Shown here one piece after another: positions 8,039 to 17,498 of a stretch of DNA of 53,917 nucleotides. A model generated the notes under the pieces. The model was given only the letters and a program-made list of their open reading frames with translations. It did no database searches and was not told the origin of the DNA. Origin of the DNA: an uncultured Aeriscardovia sp. (GTDB lineage: Bacteria > Actinomycetota > Actinomycetes > Actinomycetales > Bifidobacteriaceae); NCBI GenBank assembly GCA_903789535.1, contig CAIFES010000007.1, positions 36,768 through 90,684 on the forward strand, in the 5' to 3' direction. Positions within the stretch are counted from its first letter, which is position 1. Every line of letters starts with the position of its first letter. The position numbers and the translations under genes are program-made.

Positions 8039-9028
8039 TTACCTGCGACGACGGCTCTTCTTCCTCACGGGCTGCTGGCGCTGGAAACCGTTCTTCTCAC
8101 GGTCGAGCTTGTCCTGCTGCGCCTTGGCGAGCGCCTCCTCCTCAAGGGAGGGCAGTCCTTCCTTCTGGCGGCGTGCCTCCTCGCGGTCATGGTCGCGCTT
8201 CTCCTTGCGTTCGGCGGCCTTGGAGCCGGCGGTCGGGAAGGTATTGATCTGCCAGATGGTCTGGCCGACGGTCCAGAGGTTGTTGGTGAGCCAGTAGAGC
8301 AGCACGCCGAACGGGGCGATGATGCCGGAGAAGATGTACATGATCGGGAAGATGTACGTCATGGACTGCTGCATCTTCCACTGCTGGCCCTGCTTGGCGG
8401 ATTCCGGCATGTTGACGCGCATGTTGTAGAACTGCTGGAACCACATGGTCAGACACATGAGGGCGACGAAGATGCCGATCGTCCATTTGCCCGCGCCCTC
8501 GGTCTGGTTGAACAGATCGGAGAGTTTGACATTGATGAAGACGGTGTTCTCGATCTCCTTGGCGATGGGCTTGGTGAATGCGCCGATCTCCCCCTCTTTG
8601 CCGGTGGCGATGGCGGACAGCTTGTACAGCACGTTGTAGAGGGCCATGAACACCGGCGCCTGCACGAGCGAGGGCAGACAGGAGGAGGTGGGGCTGACGT
8701 TGTACTTCTTGTACAGCTTCATCGTCTCGCGGCTCATCGCCTCGCGGCTGGCGGCGTCCGTCTTGCCCTTGTATTTCTTCTGGATCTTCTGCATCTCGGG
8801 CTGGATGGCCTGCATCCTGTTCATCGAGCGCATCTGACGCGTGAAGAGCGGGGTGATGGCCGCACGCACGGTGAAGGTGAGGAAGATGATGGCGAGGCAC
8901 CAGGCGAACGACGAGCCGTCCGGCATCTGCAGGACGTGGACGAAGAACCAGTGCCACAGCCACATGATCCAGGAGATCAGCCACTCCAGCGGGTACAGCA
9001 GCGTGTAGAAGAAATTGACGAAGCCCAT
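8039..9028 (-). CDS. yidC: Membrane protein insertase YidC
   Basis: 329 residues. It has the Oxa1/YidC core: several hydrophobic segments, the cytoplasmic basic loop QPEMQKIQKKYKGK, and conserved YNVSPTSSCLPSLVQAPVFMALY and a C-terminal hydrophobic pair. It lacks the large periplasmic domain of Gram-negative YidC, as expected here. The C-terminus is strongly basic (KKSRRRR), which fits ribosome contact. It inserts membrane proteins alone or with SecYEG. Start at 9028 has AGGAGAAGG upstream; the frame extends upstream to 9136 but without a supported start. Confidence 0.95.
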   Translation of the reverse strand: MGFVNFFYTLLYPLEWLISWIMWLWHWFFVHVLQMPDGSSFAWCLAIIFLTFTVRAAITPLFTRQMRSMNRMQAIQPEMQKIQKKYKGKTDAASREAMSRETMKLYKKYNVSPTSSCLPSLVQAPVFMALYNVLYKLSAIATGKEGEIGAFTKPIAKEIENTVFINVKLSDLFNQTEGAGKWTIGIFVALMCLTMWFQQFYNMRVNMPESAKQGQQWKMQQSMTYIFPIMYIFSGIIAPFGVLLYWLTNNLWTVGQTIWQINTFPTAGSKAAERKEKRDHDREEARRQKEGLPSLEEEALAKAQQDKLDREKNGFQRQQPVRKKSRRRR

Positions 9029-9210
9029 CAGCCTTCTCCTCTGAGGTTTAGGATTGCGCGGCACACGACGAGGGGGATGAGGAGATTGCAACCGTCTTGC
9101 AACCGCAGCCGTCCCGCCTCGCGGATTGCCTTCCAAATTGTGTCAGCCGCGGCAGACGATGCCGCCCGCGCGCGGCCCAATTCCGCGGAAGCAGACACAT
9201 CGACCACCAA

Positions 9211-9226
9211 TGTTTCACGTGAAACA
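9211..9226. promoter_or_regulatory. parS: parS site 7, between yidD and yidC
   Basis: Exact TGTTTCACGTGAAACA in the 210-bp gap. Confidence 0.95.
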
Positions 9227-9238
9227 TTTCGGAGCCGA

Positions 9239-9637
9239 TCAGTTCATCCTGCTCTGGTTCTCACGGGCGATGATGGGCTCGGTCGTCGGCTCTTCATGCG
9301 CCTTCGACCAGCGAAACCGGTAGAAAAGCGAGAACTTGTGCGGCACATCGTCGATGCCGCCCTGGACCCACGGCTGGCAGCGCAGCAACCGAAGCAGACC
9401 GAGCAGGATCCCACGGAAGACGCCGAAACGGCGGATGGCGATCTCCATGTACTGCGAGCACGTCGGATAATACTTGCACCGCGCGGGGAAAAGCGGGGAG
9501 ATGCGCCGGTGATACCAGTCCAGTACCTGCAGCACGAGCGAGCGCGGGAAGGAATGCAGATCGTGACTGCCCTGCCCCGACACGACACGACATATCGGCC
9601 CACGCGCATGCGGAGATGGATGTTTCACGTGAAACAT
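9239..9637 (-). CDS. yidD: Membrane protein insertion efficiency factor YidD
   Basis: 132 residues with the YidD signature ISPLFPARCKYYPTCSQY followed by a hydrophobic LLRLLRCQPW segment and GGIDDVP. This small membrane-associated protein sits between rnpA and yidC in most bacteria and aids YidC-dependent insertion. The start ATG at 9637 lies within parS site 8, so the first six residues (MFHVKH) are encoded by parS. No strong Shine-Dalgarno is seen; the gene begins 15 bases after the rnpA stop and may rely on coupling. The C-terminus extends about 25 residues past the family core. Confidence 0.92.
   Translation of the reverse strand: MFHVKHPSPHARGPICRVVSGQGSHDLHSFPRSLVLQVLDWYHRRISPLFPARCKYYPTCSQYMEIAIRRFGVFRGILLGLLRLLRCQPWVQGGIDDVPHKFSLFYRFRWSKAHEEPTTEPIIARENQSRMN
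9621..9636. promoter_or_regulatory. parS: parS site 8, overlapping the yidD start
   Basis: Exact TGTTTCACGTGAAACA. It covers the last two bases of the yidD start codon and the next codons. Confidence 0.95.
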
Positions 9638-9652
9638 TCAGCGTCCCGACAT

Positions 9653-10117
9653 TCAGCGTCCGTCGCCCTCGTGCTCGGCACGACGCCGGATCTTGGCGAA
9701 AAGCCTGGCAACCTGTCTGTCGAGATCGGCGAACTCAGCACGGGCGGCGCTCGGTTTCGCCCTCAGAATCACCTTGCACCCGGGCGGCAGCAAAGACTCG
9801 TGCCTGCGTCCGAGGACACGGAAGCGGCGCTTGATCTTGTTGCGCACCACGGCATGCCCGACGGAATTGGGGACCGCGAGGCCGATCTTGTGATTGTGAT
9901 CGCCGGAATCATCGCTGTAATCAGAGTGATCGCCGGGATCAGGCGCCTGCCGGGTACCAAAGGAACTCGCCGGGGATCCGCCCCGAGAACGCAAAACGCC
10001 CTCCTCCCCTGTCTTTTCAGGGGTGAGGGCGTAATGAACGACTATATCGGCGCTGGTTACACGCTGGTGACGGCGCAGGACACCGACGAACTCAGCATGA
10101 TTTCTCAGACGCCGCAT
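9653..10117 (-). CDS. rnpA: Ribonuclease P protein component
   Basis: 154 residues. The RNase P signature RNKIKRRFR lies at 92-100 and the N-terminal block [10 protein letters not shown] is typical. RnpA binds the RNase P RNA for tRNA 5' processing. An insert at about 33-75, rich in G, S, D and H, separates two parts of the fold and makes the protein longer than usual. ATG at 10117 has GGAGG five bases upstream; a GTG at 10123 lies within that Shine-Dalgarno and was rejected. It lies between rpmH and yidD, the standard order. Confidence 0.94.
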   Translation of the reverse strand: MRRLRNHAEFVGVLRRHQRVTSADIVVHYALTPEKTGEEGVLRSRGGSPASSFGTRQAPDPGDHSDYSDDSGDHNHKIGLAVPNSVGHAVVRNKIKRRFRVLGRRHESLLPPGCKVILRAKPSAARAEFADLDRQVARLFAKIRRRAEHEGDGR

Positions 10118-10252
10118 GGGCACCTCCGGATTGTGTGCTGTCCGCCGCCGGGGGATGCATCACCCTGGCCGGGACCGCTGACTGTCGCGAGAATCTGTGT
10201 CAGAATCTTTGTCGCGGGACTGTCGTTTTTATGGCCGGCGTGCCGTACCGTC

Positions 10253-10387
10253 TCAGGCGCTGAGGTTCTTGCGGCCCTTCGCACGACGAAGGTTGATCAC
10301 AGCGCGACCCGAACGGGTGCGCATGCGCTGACGGAAGCCGTGCTTCATGTGGCGACGGCGGTTGTTCGGCTGGAAAGTCCTCTTCAT
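10253..10387 (-). CDS. rpmH: Large ribosomal subunit protein bL34
   Basis: A 44-residue highly basic protein beginning [19 protein letters not shown] and ending in GRKNLSA, diagnostic of L34. AGGAG lies upstream of the ATG. It is the first gene of the leftward rpmH-rnpA-yidD-yidC-khpB-rsmG cluster. The 135-base gap to rnpA shows no clear feature. Confidence 0.97.
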   Translation of the reverse strand: MKRTFQPNNRRRHMKHGFRQRMRTRSGRAVINLRRAKGRKNLSA

Positions 10388-11131
10388 AGTGAGCGCTCCT
10401 ATAAAACACAAACCATATGGTGTCGTCTTACGACAACCTACAGAGGATACCCGTCGTGCCAGACGAAAAGGCGGGAAAGAAGCATGATTGGAAACTGGAC
10501 TGGAGCCATCAGATCAGGCGCGCGCCGACTCGACGTCCAGTCGTCGTCTGCTTCACGCCGATCCGCTTATCTGACAGGCACCCCAATCTGTGAGTACCAC
10601 ACTGATAACACTACGTTCTGAAGCGACGTGACAGACAGTGCACAGACACGGTGCGCCAGGCGGCCGCTCTGCCATATTTAGCGCCCGCCCAACAAAGGCT
10701 GTCCAGCAATTTTCACCTGATCGCGGACACTCAGGCTCTGCGAAGAGGCTGCCCAAGCCTCAATCGCGTATCCGAAGCATGATCAGAAACGAGCAGAAAC
10801 AGACAGAAACTATCCACACCGGCTGTGAATAACCTGACTGGATTTGTGCGCCGCCGTGCACACTTTGGCCGAAAAACCTGCTGCCTGTTCACACTCGCCG
10901 TGAGATTCTCCATGCTTATCCACAGCCGGGAAGCGCGGAACACACATTTATACACGTCAGAACCACAGAAAACAGAGGCCCAAGCGCAGTTATCCACAAT
11001 GTTGTGAACAAAAGTGTGCATAACTCAGAACCGCATCAGGACTACTGTGAAGCCTGTGGACAACTTGTCGTGTTCCTCCAGAAGAATTGTGGATAACTGG
11101 CGGACGGACAAGGCCGCCCTGAGGAGGAGCG
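10388..11131. other. oriC: Origin region, left part: DnaA-box cluster between rpmH and dnaA
   Basis: Divergent gap with DnaA boxes and near-boxes at 10810-10818 (CTATCCACA), 10824-10832 (TGTGAATAA), 10916-10924 (TTATCCACA), 10990-10998 (TTATCCACA), 11003-11011 (TGTGAACAA), 11015-11023 (TGTGCATAA), 11055-11063 (TGTGGACAA) and 11088-11096 (TGTGGATAA). It must also hold the rpmH and dnaA promoters, which were not resolved. DnaA presumably both starts replication and represses dnaA here. Confidence 0.85.
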
Positions 11132-12982
11132 ATGACGACTGAAGCACAGGCCGCAGGAAAGCAGCACGCGCAAGAGGTATGGAGCCGCGCGTGCGATATC
11201 CTGCGTTCCATGCACCCCGCCCCCTCCGACGAGGAGCTGTCCATGCTGCCGCTGATGACGGCCGTCACCCAGTTCGAGAACATCATCATCCTCGGTGTGC
11301 CGACCCCGCAGGTGCGGGCAAAGATCGAGACCACCATGAACTCCGACCTGCAGAAGGTGCTCACCATCGCCGCAGGCATGCCGATCAGCTACGTGCTGCG
11401 CGTAGACGAGACGAGCCCGCACGGAAGCCGGGATCCGGGCGCGATCCCCTTCACCGATGGATCCTCCGCTTCCCCCGCAGGAGCTGCTGCAGCCGCGCCG
11501 CGCACCGGCGTTCCGCTCGAGCAGCGCCCGCTGCCCCCGGTCGCCGACTCGATGCAGCAGTCGCGACTGTTCGACCTGCCCACCACCAAGCAGCGCGAGC
11601 GCGCCGAACGTGCCCAGATGGCGGCCGCGCAGAAGGCCGCCGCAGCCGGCCGGCACATGTCTTCTGCGGCACAGCCAGCAGCAGCGCAGGCAGCGCAACA
11701 GCCTGATGGCTTCCCCTCCGCAGCATCCGCAGCCTCCACGGTCTCGAACACCCCGTCAAACACCCCGTCGAATACTTCCCCGGCCATCCCGTCCCTGTCG
11801 GCGATGTCGGCCATGTCCCCCGCCGCCACAGCCGCCGGCCCCCGCACGAACTCCGTCACCATCTCCTCGCCGGCCACCGACCCGGAGACGCGCCTCAACC
11901 CGGAGCAGACGTTCGACACCTTCGTCTCCGGCCAGTCGAACCGTTTCGCCCGCACCGCCGCCTACCAGGTGGCCGAGTCGCCGGGCCTGGCCTACAACCC
12001 GCTCTTCGTCTACGCCAACTCGGGCCTGGGCAAGACCCATCTGCTCAACGCGATCGGCAACTATGCCATCGCCCTGCAGCCCCATCTGCGCGTGCGCTAC
12101 GTCAACTCAGAGCATTTCACCAACGAGTTCATCAACGCGGTGCGCAACGGCTCGGGCAACAACAACGGCATCAACGCGTTCAATGAGAAGTACCGCGACG
12201 TCGACATGCTGCTCATCGACGATATCCAGTTCCTGGGCGGCAAGACCGAGACGCTGGAGCAGTTCTTCCACACGTTCAACGCGCTGACCACCGCCAAAAA
12301 GCAGATCGTCATCGCCTCCGATGTGGCCCCCAAACGGCTCAAAGGCTTCGAGGAGCGCATCGTCTCGCGCTTCGACGGGGGTCTGACCGTCAACATGGAC
12401 GAGCCGAGCATCGAGACGAGGCTGGCCATCCTGCGCATGAAGGCGCAGCAGCTGATGGAGCAGGCCCGGCGCTCCAAGAACGGCCACCCGGTCACCGTCC
12501 CCGACGACGTGCTCAATCTCATCGCCACGCAGGTGACGGGCAACATCCGTGAGCTGGAGGGCGCGCTCATCCGTATCGTCGCCATGTCGAGCCTGAGCAA
12601 CGAGCCGGTCACCCAGCAGCTGGCCCAGCAGACGCTGCAGGACTACGTGGTCAAGGACATCCAGCACACGCCGATGGACATCATCCATCACACCGCCACG
12701 TATTTCGGCCTCCAGTCGGAGGACATCGTCTCGGCCAAGAGGTCGAAGAAGATCGCGATGGCGCGGCAGATCGCCATGTACCTGTGCCGTGAGATGACGC
12801 CTCTGTCGCTGACCGCCATCGGCGAGCTGTTCGGCGGGCGCGACCATACGACGGTGATCCACGCCTATAAGAAGATCAACCGCGAGATGACGCAGAAGCG
12901 CGAGGTGTACAACTACGTCAACACGCTGACCACCGAGCTGAAGAACCCGCGCAAGGACGAGAAGCAGAATTCCCAGTCCTGA
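11132..12982 (+). CDS. dnaA: Chromosomal replication initiator DnaA
   Basis: 616 residues. Domain I is at about 1-95, then a long low-complexity domain II (about 96-255, A/S/P/T-rich), then the AAA+ domain: NPEQTFDTFV from 257, Walker A NSGLGKTH around K301, Walker B LLIDD at 360-364. Domain IV with the box-binding GRDHTTVIHAYKKI lies near the C-terminus. The usual G-G-V of the P-loop lead is A-N-S here. DnaA-ATP binds TTATCCACA boxes and melts the origin. GAGGAGGAG precedes the ATG. DnaA boxes flank the gene on both sides. Confidence 0.98.
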   Translation: MTTEAQAAGKQHAQEVWSRACDILRSMHPAPSDEELSMLPLMTAVTQFENIIILGVPTPQVRAKIETTMNSDLQKVLTIAAGMPISYVLRVDETSPHGSRDPGAIPFTDGSSASPAGAAAAAPRTGVPLEQRPLPPVADSMQQSRLFDLPTTKQRERAERAQMAAAQKAAAAGRHMSSAAQPAAAQAAQQPDGFPSAASAASTVSNTPSNTPSNTSPAIPSLSAMSAMSPAATAAGPRTNSVTISSPATDPETRLNPEQTFDTFVSGQSNRFARTAAYQVAESPGLAYNPLFVYANSGLGKTHLLNAIGNYAIALQPHLRVRYVNSEHFTNEFINAVRNGSGNNNGINAFNEKYRDVDMLLIDDIQFLGGKTETLEQFFHTFNALTTAKKQIVIASDVAPKRLKGFEERIVSRFDGGLTVNMDEPSIETRLAILRMKAQQLMEQARRSKNGHPVTVPDDVLNLIATQVTGNIRELEGALIRIVAMSSLSNEPVTQQLAQQTLQDYVVKDIQHTPMDIIHHTATYFGLQSEDIVSAKRSKKIAMARQIAMYLCREMTPLSLTAIGELFGGRDHTTVIHAYKKINREMTQKREVYNYVNTLTTELKNPRKDEKQNSQS

Positions 12983-13392
12983 GGCGTGCTGTCAACAGTT
13001 ATCCACAAAGTTATCCACAGACATGGGCAAAACCCGTGGATAACAAGGGTTTTCCGGTGGACAACCTGTCGAGGGAGCGTGAACGACACGCCGCCGAATG
13101 TGGAGAAAAAATCGTCCCGGAAAGTCGTTGTGGAAAACCGCTGTTTTCTCCACAGGCATCCACAGATCCACACACATCGGTGGATAACTCGGAAGAGATT
13201 GGCAAATATGGCGTCCACAGAGTTTTCCACAGTATCCACCGTGCTGATGAGTATGACGATATCCTAAATCTCACCTTCATCCTCACTCACGCGAGCACAG
13301 CATGGAGAAATCCGGAAAATTCGCAGCGTGACGGCAAGTAGACTTATGCACAGGACACATTTTGAAAATCGATTCGTCAACAAGGAGTTCTG
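12983..13392. other. oriC: Origin region, right part: DnaA-box cluster between dnaA and dnaN
   Basis: Two perfect boxes with TTATCCACA at 12999-13007 and 13011-13019, twelve bases apart, then inverted near-boxes at 13035-13043 (CGTGGATAA), 13056-13064 (GGTGGACAA) and 13179-13187 (GGTGGATAA). Several weaker TCCACA elements lie between 13099 and 13231. The stretch from about 13240 to 13380 is less GC-rich and is the best candidate for unwinding. No gene is present. Confidence 0.85.
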
Positions 13393-14514
13393 GTGAAGGT
13401 TGAAGTCAACTCCGCGGCACTGGCCGACGCGGTCGCCTGGACGTCACAGGTCATCCCCGCCCGCCCCGCGCGTCCGATCCTTTCCGGCGTGAAAATCGAG
13501 GCGGCAGACGGGCTGCTGAAGTTCTCGGCCTTCGACTATGAGCGCACGGCACGCTACAGCATCGAGGCGAGTTCCGCCGAACCCGGCACCATGGTGGTGC
13601 AGGGCAAGCTGCTCTCCGACATCGCCAAGAACCTGCCGGCCGAGAACACCACGCTCGCCACCGACGACAACCGTGTGCGCATCGTCTCGGGCGGCGCCTC
13701 GTTCAACCTGCCACTCATGGCCGCCGACGAGTACCCGGATCTGCCCGCTGTGCCGGAGACGGTCGGCAAGGTGAAGGGCTCGGATTTCAACGAGGCCGTC
13801 AACCAGGCCATCGTCGCCGTCGCCAGGGATGAGAACCGGCCGGTGCTCACGGGCGTGCATCTGCGTTTTGGTGACGGCACCATCACGATGACCGCCACCG
13901 ACCGCTTCCGGCTCTCGCGCGCCAGCCTTGCCTGGCAGCCCACCACCGACGGCATCACCGGCGAGGCGCTCGTGCGCGGCTCCATCCTCAAGGATGTCTC
14001 CCGTTCCGTCGACCCGGCGCAGGACGTGGTGCTCGGCCTGGAGAAGGACGGGCGCATGATGGGCTTCCAGAATGCCGGCCATGTCTCCACCGCCTCGCTC
14101 ATCGACGGCGAGTTCCCCACCGTCGACCGTCTTTTCGCCGACGAGTACCCGGTGCATGCCGTCATCGACCGCATGGAGCTGGTCAACTCGCTGCGCCGCG
14201 TCAGCCTCGTAGCCGAGCGCAATGCGCCGATCACCCTTGAGTTCAGCCAGAACAAGGTGCGTCTGTCCGCCGGCGCCGCCGACGAGTCGCAGGCCTCCGA
14301 GGTCATCGACGCGGATCTGGACGGCAGCCCGATCACGGTCGCCTTCAACCCCGGCTATCTGCTGGAGGGCCTGCAGGCCATCACCGAGCCGTTCGTGCAC
14401 ATCAAGATGACCACGGCCATCAAACCGGTGGAGTTCAACGGCCAGCACAGCAAGGGCGACGAGCCCTCGCTCGACTACCGCTATCTGCTCGTGCCGATGC
14501 GCATGGCAGGCTGA
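13393..14514 (+). CDS. dnaN: DNA polymerase III sliding clamp (beta subunit)
   Basis: 373 residues, the normal clamp length, with three repeated clamp domains and a C-terminal YRYLLVPMRMAG, the usual beta-clamp ending (LVMPMR in E. coli). It forms a dimeric ring on DNA that tethers polymerase III and other partners. The start is GTG at 13393 with AAGGAG at 13382-13387. It lies downstream of the right origin part, and recF follows after nine bases. Confidence 0.97.
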   Translation: MKVEVNSAALADAVAWTSQVIPARPARPILSGVKIEAADGLLKFSAFDYERTARYSIEASSAEPGTMVVQGKLLSDIAKNLPAENTTLATDDNRVRIVSGGASFNLPLMAADEYPDLPAVPETVGKVKGSDFNEAVNQAIVAVARDENRPVLTGVHLRFGDGTITMTATDRFRLSRASLAWQPTTDGITGEALVRGSILKDVSRSVDPAQDVVLGLEKDGRMMGFQNAGHVSTASLIDGEFPTVDRLFADEYPVHAVIDRMELVNSLRRVSLVAERNAPITLEFSQNKVRLSAGAADESQASEVIDADLDGSPITVAFNPGYLLEGLQAITEPFVHIKMTTAIKPVEFNGQHSKGDEPSLDYRYLLVPMRMAG

Positions 14515-14522
14515 TCGCGCAG

Positions 14523-16127
14523 ATGACCCTTTCGATGGGTGTCGACCGGCTCGCCCTCGATGATTTCCGCAGCTGGGGGCATCTGGTCGTCGATTTCTCC
14601 CCCGGCCTCAACGTGCTCATCGGGCGCAACGGGATCGGCAAGACGAACATCGTCGAGGCGATGGAGTTCCTCTCTGTGGGCTCGTCCCACCGCGCCTCGG
14701 CCTCGCGCTGGCTCGTGCGGCGCGGCGCGGCGCATGCCACCATCCGTGCCAACGCCCGCACCGGTACTGCTTCCGGTGCCGCGACCGGCACTGCGTCCGA
14801 CGCGGATGACACGGCGGAGGACATCCGACAGGTGCGCCTGCAGGTGACGCTCCCCGCGCGTGGAGCGGTGCGTGCCCGTCTCAATGACGGTCCGTCCCGC
14901 TATTTCGGCGATATCGCCGGCCTGCTCAAAGTCGTGCTGTTCAGCCCCTCTGACGAGCAGCTCGTCTCTGGTGCCCCGCAGCTGCGCCGTGATTTTCTCA
15001 ACCAGACGTGCGTGCTCATGGATCCGGGCTATTACCGGCTCTTGCAGCAGTTCCGCCAGACCGCGCGGCAGCGCTCGGCCGTGCTGCACCGGTTGCAGGG
15101 CGACGACGGCCTTTCCGGCGGGGAGGACCGTCGCCTCGCGCTCGCCGAACTGGAGGCGTGGACCGCGCAGTTCACCACGCTCGGCATCGCTGTCACCCGC
15201 GCACGGCAGGCGGCTGTGAAGGCGCTCGCCCCGCTCGTCGAGGAGATCTATGCCGGCCTTTCCGGCGGGCGTGACAGCGTGCGGCCCGTGTATCGCCCCT
15301 CATTCGAGGAAGTGCTGGGAAGCCGTGAGAGCGACGGCGACAACAACAATGCGGAGGACGGCACCGGCAGCGCCGGCAACAGCGTCGGTAACAAGGACAT
15401 CCCCCCTGAGGCGGCTGTTCCCTCCGAGGCGGACGCCCGCACGGCCATCGCCCGACATTTCCAGCGGCTGTATGCGGGCGAGGTCGCCCGCGGTACCAGC
15501 CTCATCGGCCCGCAGCGCGACGATGTCGACCTTCTGCTCGACGGCGAGCCCGCCCGGCAGACGGCCAGCAACGGGGAGATGTGGACGATCGCGCTCGCGC
15601 TGCGCATGGCACAGTACCGCTGGCTCGCCGCCCGCGGCCCGCGGCCGGTGCTGGTGCTCGATGATGTGTTCTCACAGCTCGATGAGCATCGGCGTGCGCA
15701 GATCCTCGCCTTCGCCCGTGGCTGCGGGCAGGTGTTCATCACCGTGGCGGCCCGAAGCGATATCCCCCGCGGCGTCGTTGGGACAGACGCCATCGTGACG
15801 GACGCTGGGGATGATACCGGCGATACCGGGAACAGCGGCACCGAAAACAATGAAAACGATGGCAGAACGACCGGTTTTGCAAACGATGTCATCGAGGATG
15901 CCGTCGAAGATGCCGACGCCGTCCGTCTGATCGATGTGGAGGCGCTGGCGCGGGCACAGGAGGAGGATCCCGAGCTCGCACATCTGGCGGCCGGTCTGAA
16001 GGCACACGGAGATCTGCGACCACGCGGAGATCTGCAGCGCCAGGCCGGTGACGTGATTGCCGGTGACGAGGGGGCCGGCGGAACAGAAACCCGTGGTGCG
16101 GAGGCAGAGGCCAGTAACAATGAGTGA
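14523..16127 (+). CDS. recF: DNA replication and repair protein RecF with insertions
   Basis: 534 residues against about 360-400 for most RecF. Walker A GRNGIGKTN starts at 34; the SMC-like Walker B LVLDDVFSQLDEHRR lies near 380-395. RecF binds gapped DNA and helps load RecA with RecO and RecR. Extra sequence includes a T/A/D-rich insert near 75-97, a D/N/G/E insert near 265-295 and a tail of about 120 residues past the ATPase core. The start follows dnaN closely, and the 3' end overlaps the next gene by eight bases. Confidence 0.95.
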   Translation: MTLSMGVDRLALDDFRSWGHLVVDFSPGLNVLIGRNGIGKTNIVEAMEFLSVGSSHRASASRWLVRRGAAHATIRANARTGTASGAATGTASDADDTAEDIRQVRLQVTLPARGAVRARLNDGPSRYFGDIAGLLKVVLFSPSDEQLVSGAPQLRRDFLNQTCVLMDPGYYRLLQQFRQTARQRSAVLHRLQGDDGLSGGEDRRLALAELEAWTAQFTTLGIAVTRARQAAVKALAPLVEEIYAGLSGGRDSVRPVYRPSFEEVLGSRESDGDNNNAEDGTGSAGNSVGNKDIPPEAAVPSEADARTAIARHFQRLYAGEVARGTSLIGPQRDDVDLLLDGEPARQTASNGEMWTIALALRMAQYRWLAARGPRPVLVLDDVFSQLDEHRRAQILAFARGCGQVFITVAARSDIPRGVVGTDAIVTDAGDDTGDTGNSGTENNENDGRTTGFANDVIEDAVEDADAVRLIDVEALARAQEEDPELAHLAAGLKAHGDLRPRGDLQRQAGDVIAGDEGAGGTETRGAEAEASNNE

Positions 16128-16977
16128 TCCCTCTTCTGACGGCCGCGATGATGGCCGGGACGGCCGGTCGGATTTCCTCGGCTATCACGATGACGACCCA
16201 CAAAAGCGCCGCGAGCAGGCGCCGGTCGTCCTGCGTCTGGGCATCAGCCAGACACGGCTGCCCGAGAAGATCTCGCACCTCTATATCCACCGTCTGTATT
16301 CCAAGAAGGCGCTCGCCGAGCGCAGCGAGAAGGCGTTCGACGCGTTCGGCAGGCCGGGGCGCGGACTTAAGCCCGTCTCGGGCGCCTTCGACGCGCTCTC
16401 CGAGGCGCTGGGCTGGGGGCCGCATCTGCGCGCGCGGCGCCTGGCCGACGACTGGCCGAACATCGTGGGCGCCTCCATCGCCGCCTACACGCGCGTGGCC
16501 TCCTATCGTGACGGTGTGCTGGTCGTCACCGTCACCGACACCGCCTGGACGCAGATCCTGCGCAGCATGGAGCCGGCGATCCTCGCCAAGGTCAATGACT
16601 GGATGGCACCCACGCGCATCGAACGGCTCATCCTGCGCGGCCCTGGTTCGGGCACGCGCACGCGCGGGGGTCTGCGGGTGCGGCGCAAGGGCGTGCGCGT
16701 CGACAGGCCGGCGCCGATGCCGGCGGAACGGGCGATGCCGGCAAACGACACATCGGCGGACAACACATCGGCGGACAACACAGTGGCAGATGGCACATCG
16801 GCAGACCGCACGATGCCGACGCAGAAGCGGTCGTACAAAACTACTTCTACTTCTTCTTCCCGCCCCCACAACGGCTGGAAGGACCCGGGCTGGAAGGATC
16901 CCGGTCACGGCGGTGCGTCGGGCCGCGGCAAAGACAGTTCCCCGGATTCCTCTGCCTGGGGCGGCGAGTGGGGATGA
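16120..16977 (+). CDS. DUF721 family protein (DciA-like)
   Basis: 285 residues. The central part from about 75 to 185 (DALSEALGWGPHLRARRLADDWPNIVG, then VLVVTVTDTAWTQILR) matches the DUF721 fold found between recF and gyrB in actinobacteria. DUF721 proteins include DciA, a replicative helicase loader or operator; that role is established for some members and inferred here. The N-terminus is D/G/R-rich and the C-terminal 90 residues are disordered, with ADNTS-like repeats. ATG at 16120 overlaps recF, so the two are probably coupled. Confidence 0.85.
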   Translation: MSDPSSDGRDDGRDGRSDFLGYHDDDPQKRREQAPVVLRLGISQTRLPEKISHLYIHRLYSKKALAERSEKAFDAFGRPGRGLKPVSGAFDALSEALGWGPHLRARRLADDWPNIVGASIAAYTRVASYRDGVLVVTVTDTAWTQILRSMEPAILAKVNDWMAPTRIERLILRGPGSGTRTRGGLRVRRKGVRVDRPAPMPAERAMPANDTSADNTSADNTVADGTSADRTMPTQKRSYKTTSTSSSRPHNGWKDPGWKDPGHGGASGRGKDSSPDSSAWGGEWG

Positions 16978-17498
16978 TCCCCGGTCGCGTTTTCTCGGCT
17001 GACACCCGACCTATCCGATGACCGCCGTTCGATGACCGCCTTGCTCGATCGGCCCCGTCTGCGGATTGTGTCGTGAACCCGGTCGGCGTCTGCGGGCGAT
17101 GACGGCCTCTGTGAGGCCCGTGACCCCGTCACCCGGATGTCCCCACGTGTCCCCACGTCTGCCGGTGCCGAACGTGTGAGAGACGGCAAAATCACGTCCA
17201 TATATCGTCGGCGCCGGATAGAATGGAACCGTTATGTAAACGTGCGCAAGGCGTCTTTTTCAGGCTCTGGGGCAAGGTCGGCCCGATAGGAAGGTCATTT
17301 TTCGGGATAATTTTTCGTCCGTATGCCGTTCTGCGGCCATTTATGGCCTCATGACGGTGGCAGGCGATGTCCTCCCCTTCCCTGTCCCAGACTCTGATCC
17401 ACACGCCCTGCCCGGCGCGGCGTCCGTACGGCAGATCGCACGAAACGCGCCGCACGGAACAGACTGCACAGGCAGACTGCACAGAAAGGAACGGTCGA
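16978..17498. other. Gap upstream of gyrB
   Basis: About 520 bases with no protein-like ORF. It should hold the gyrB promoter; a TAGAAT at 17219-17224 is a possible -10 element without a clear -35. The open frame upstream of gyrB from 17367 lacks a supported start. Confidence 0.5.

Noticed and set aside
8189-10621. An 810-codon plus-strand frame over yidC, yidD, rnpA and rpmH
   Set aside because: Antisense to four well-supported genes and without any family pattern.
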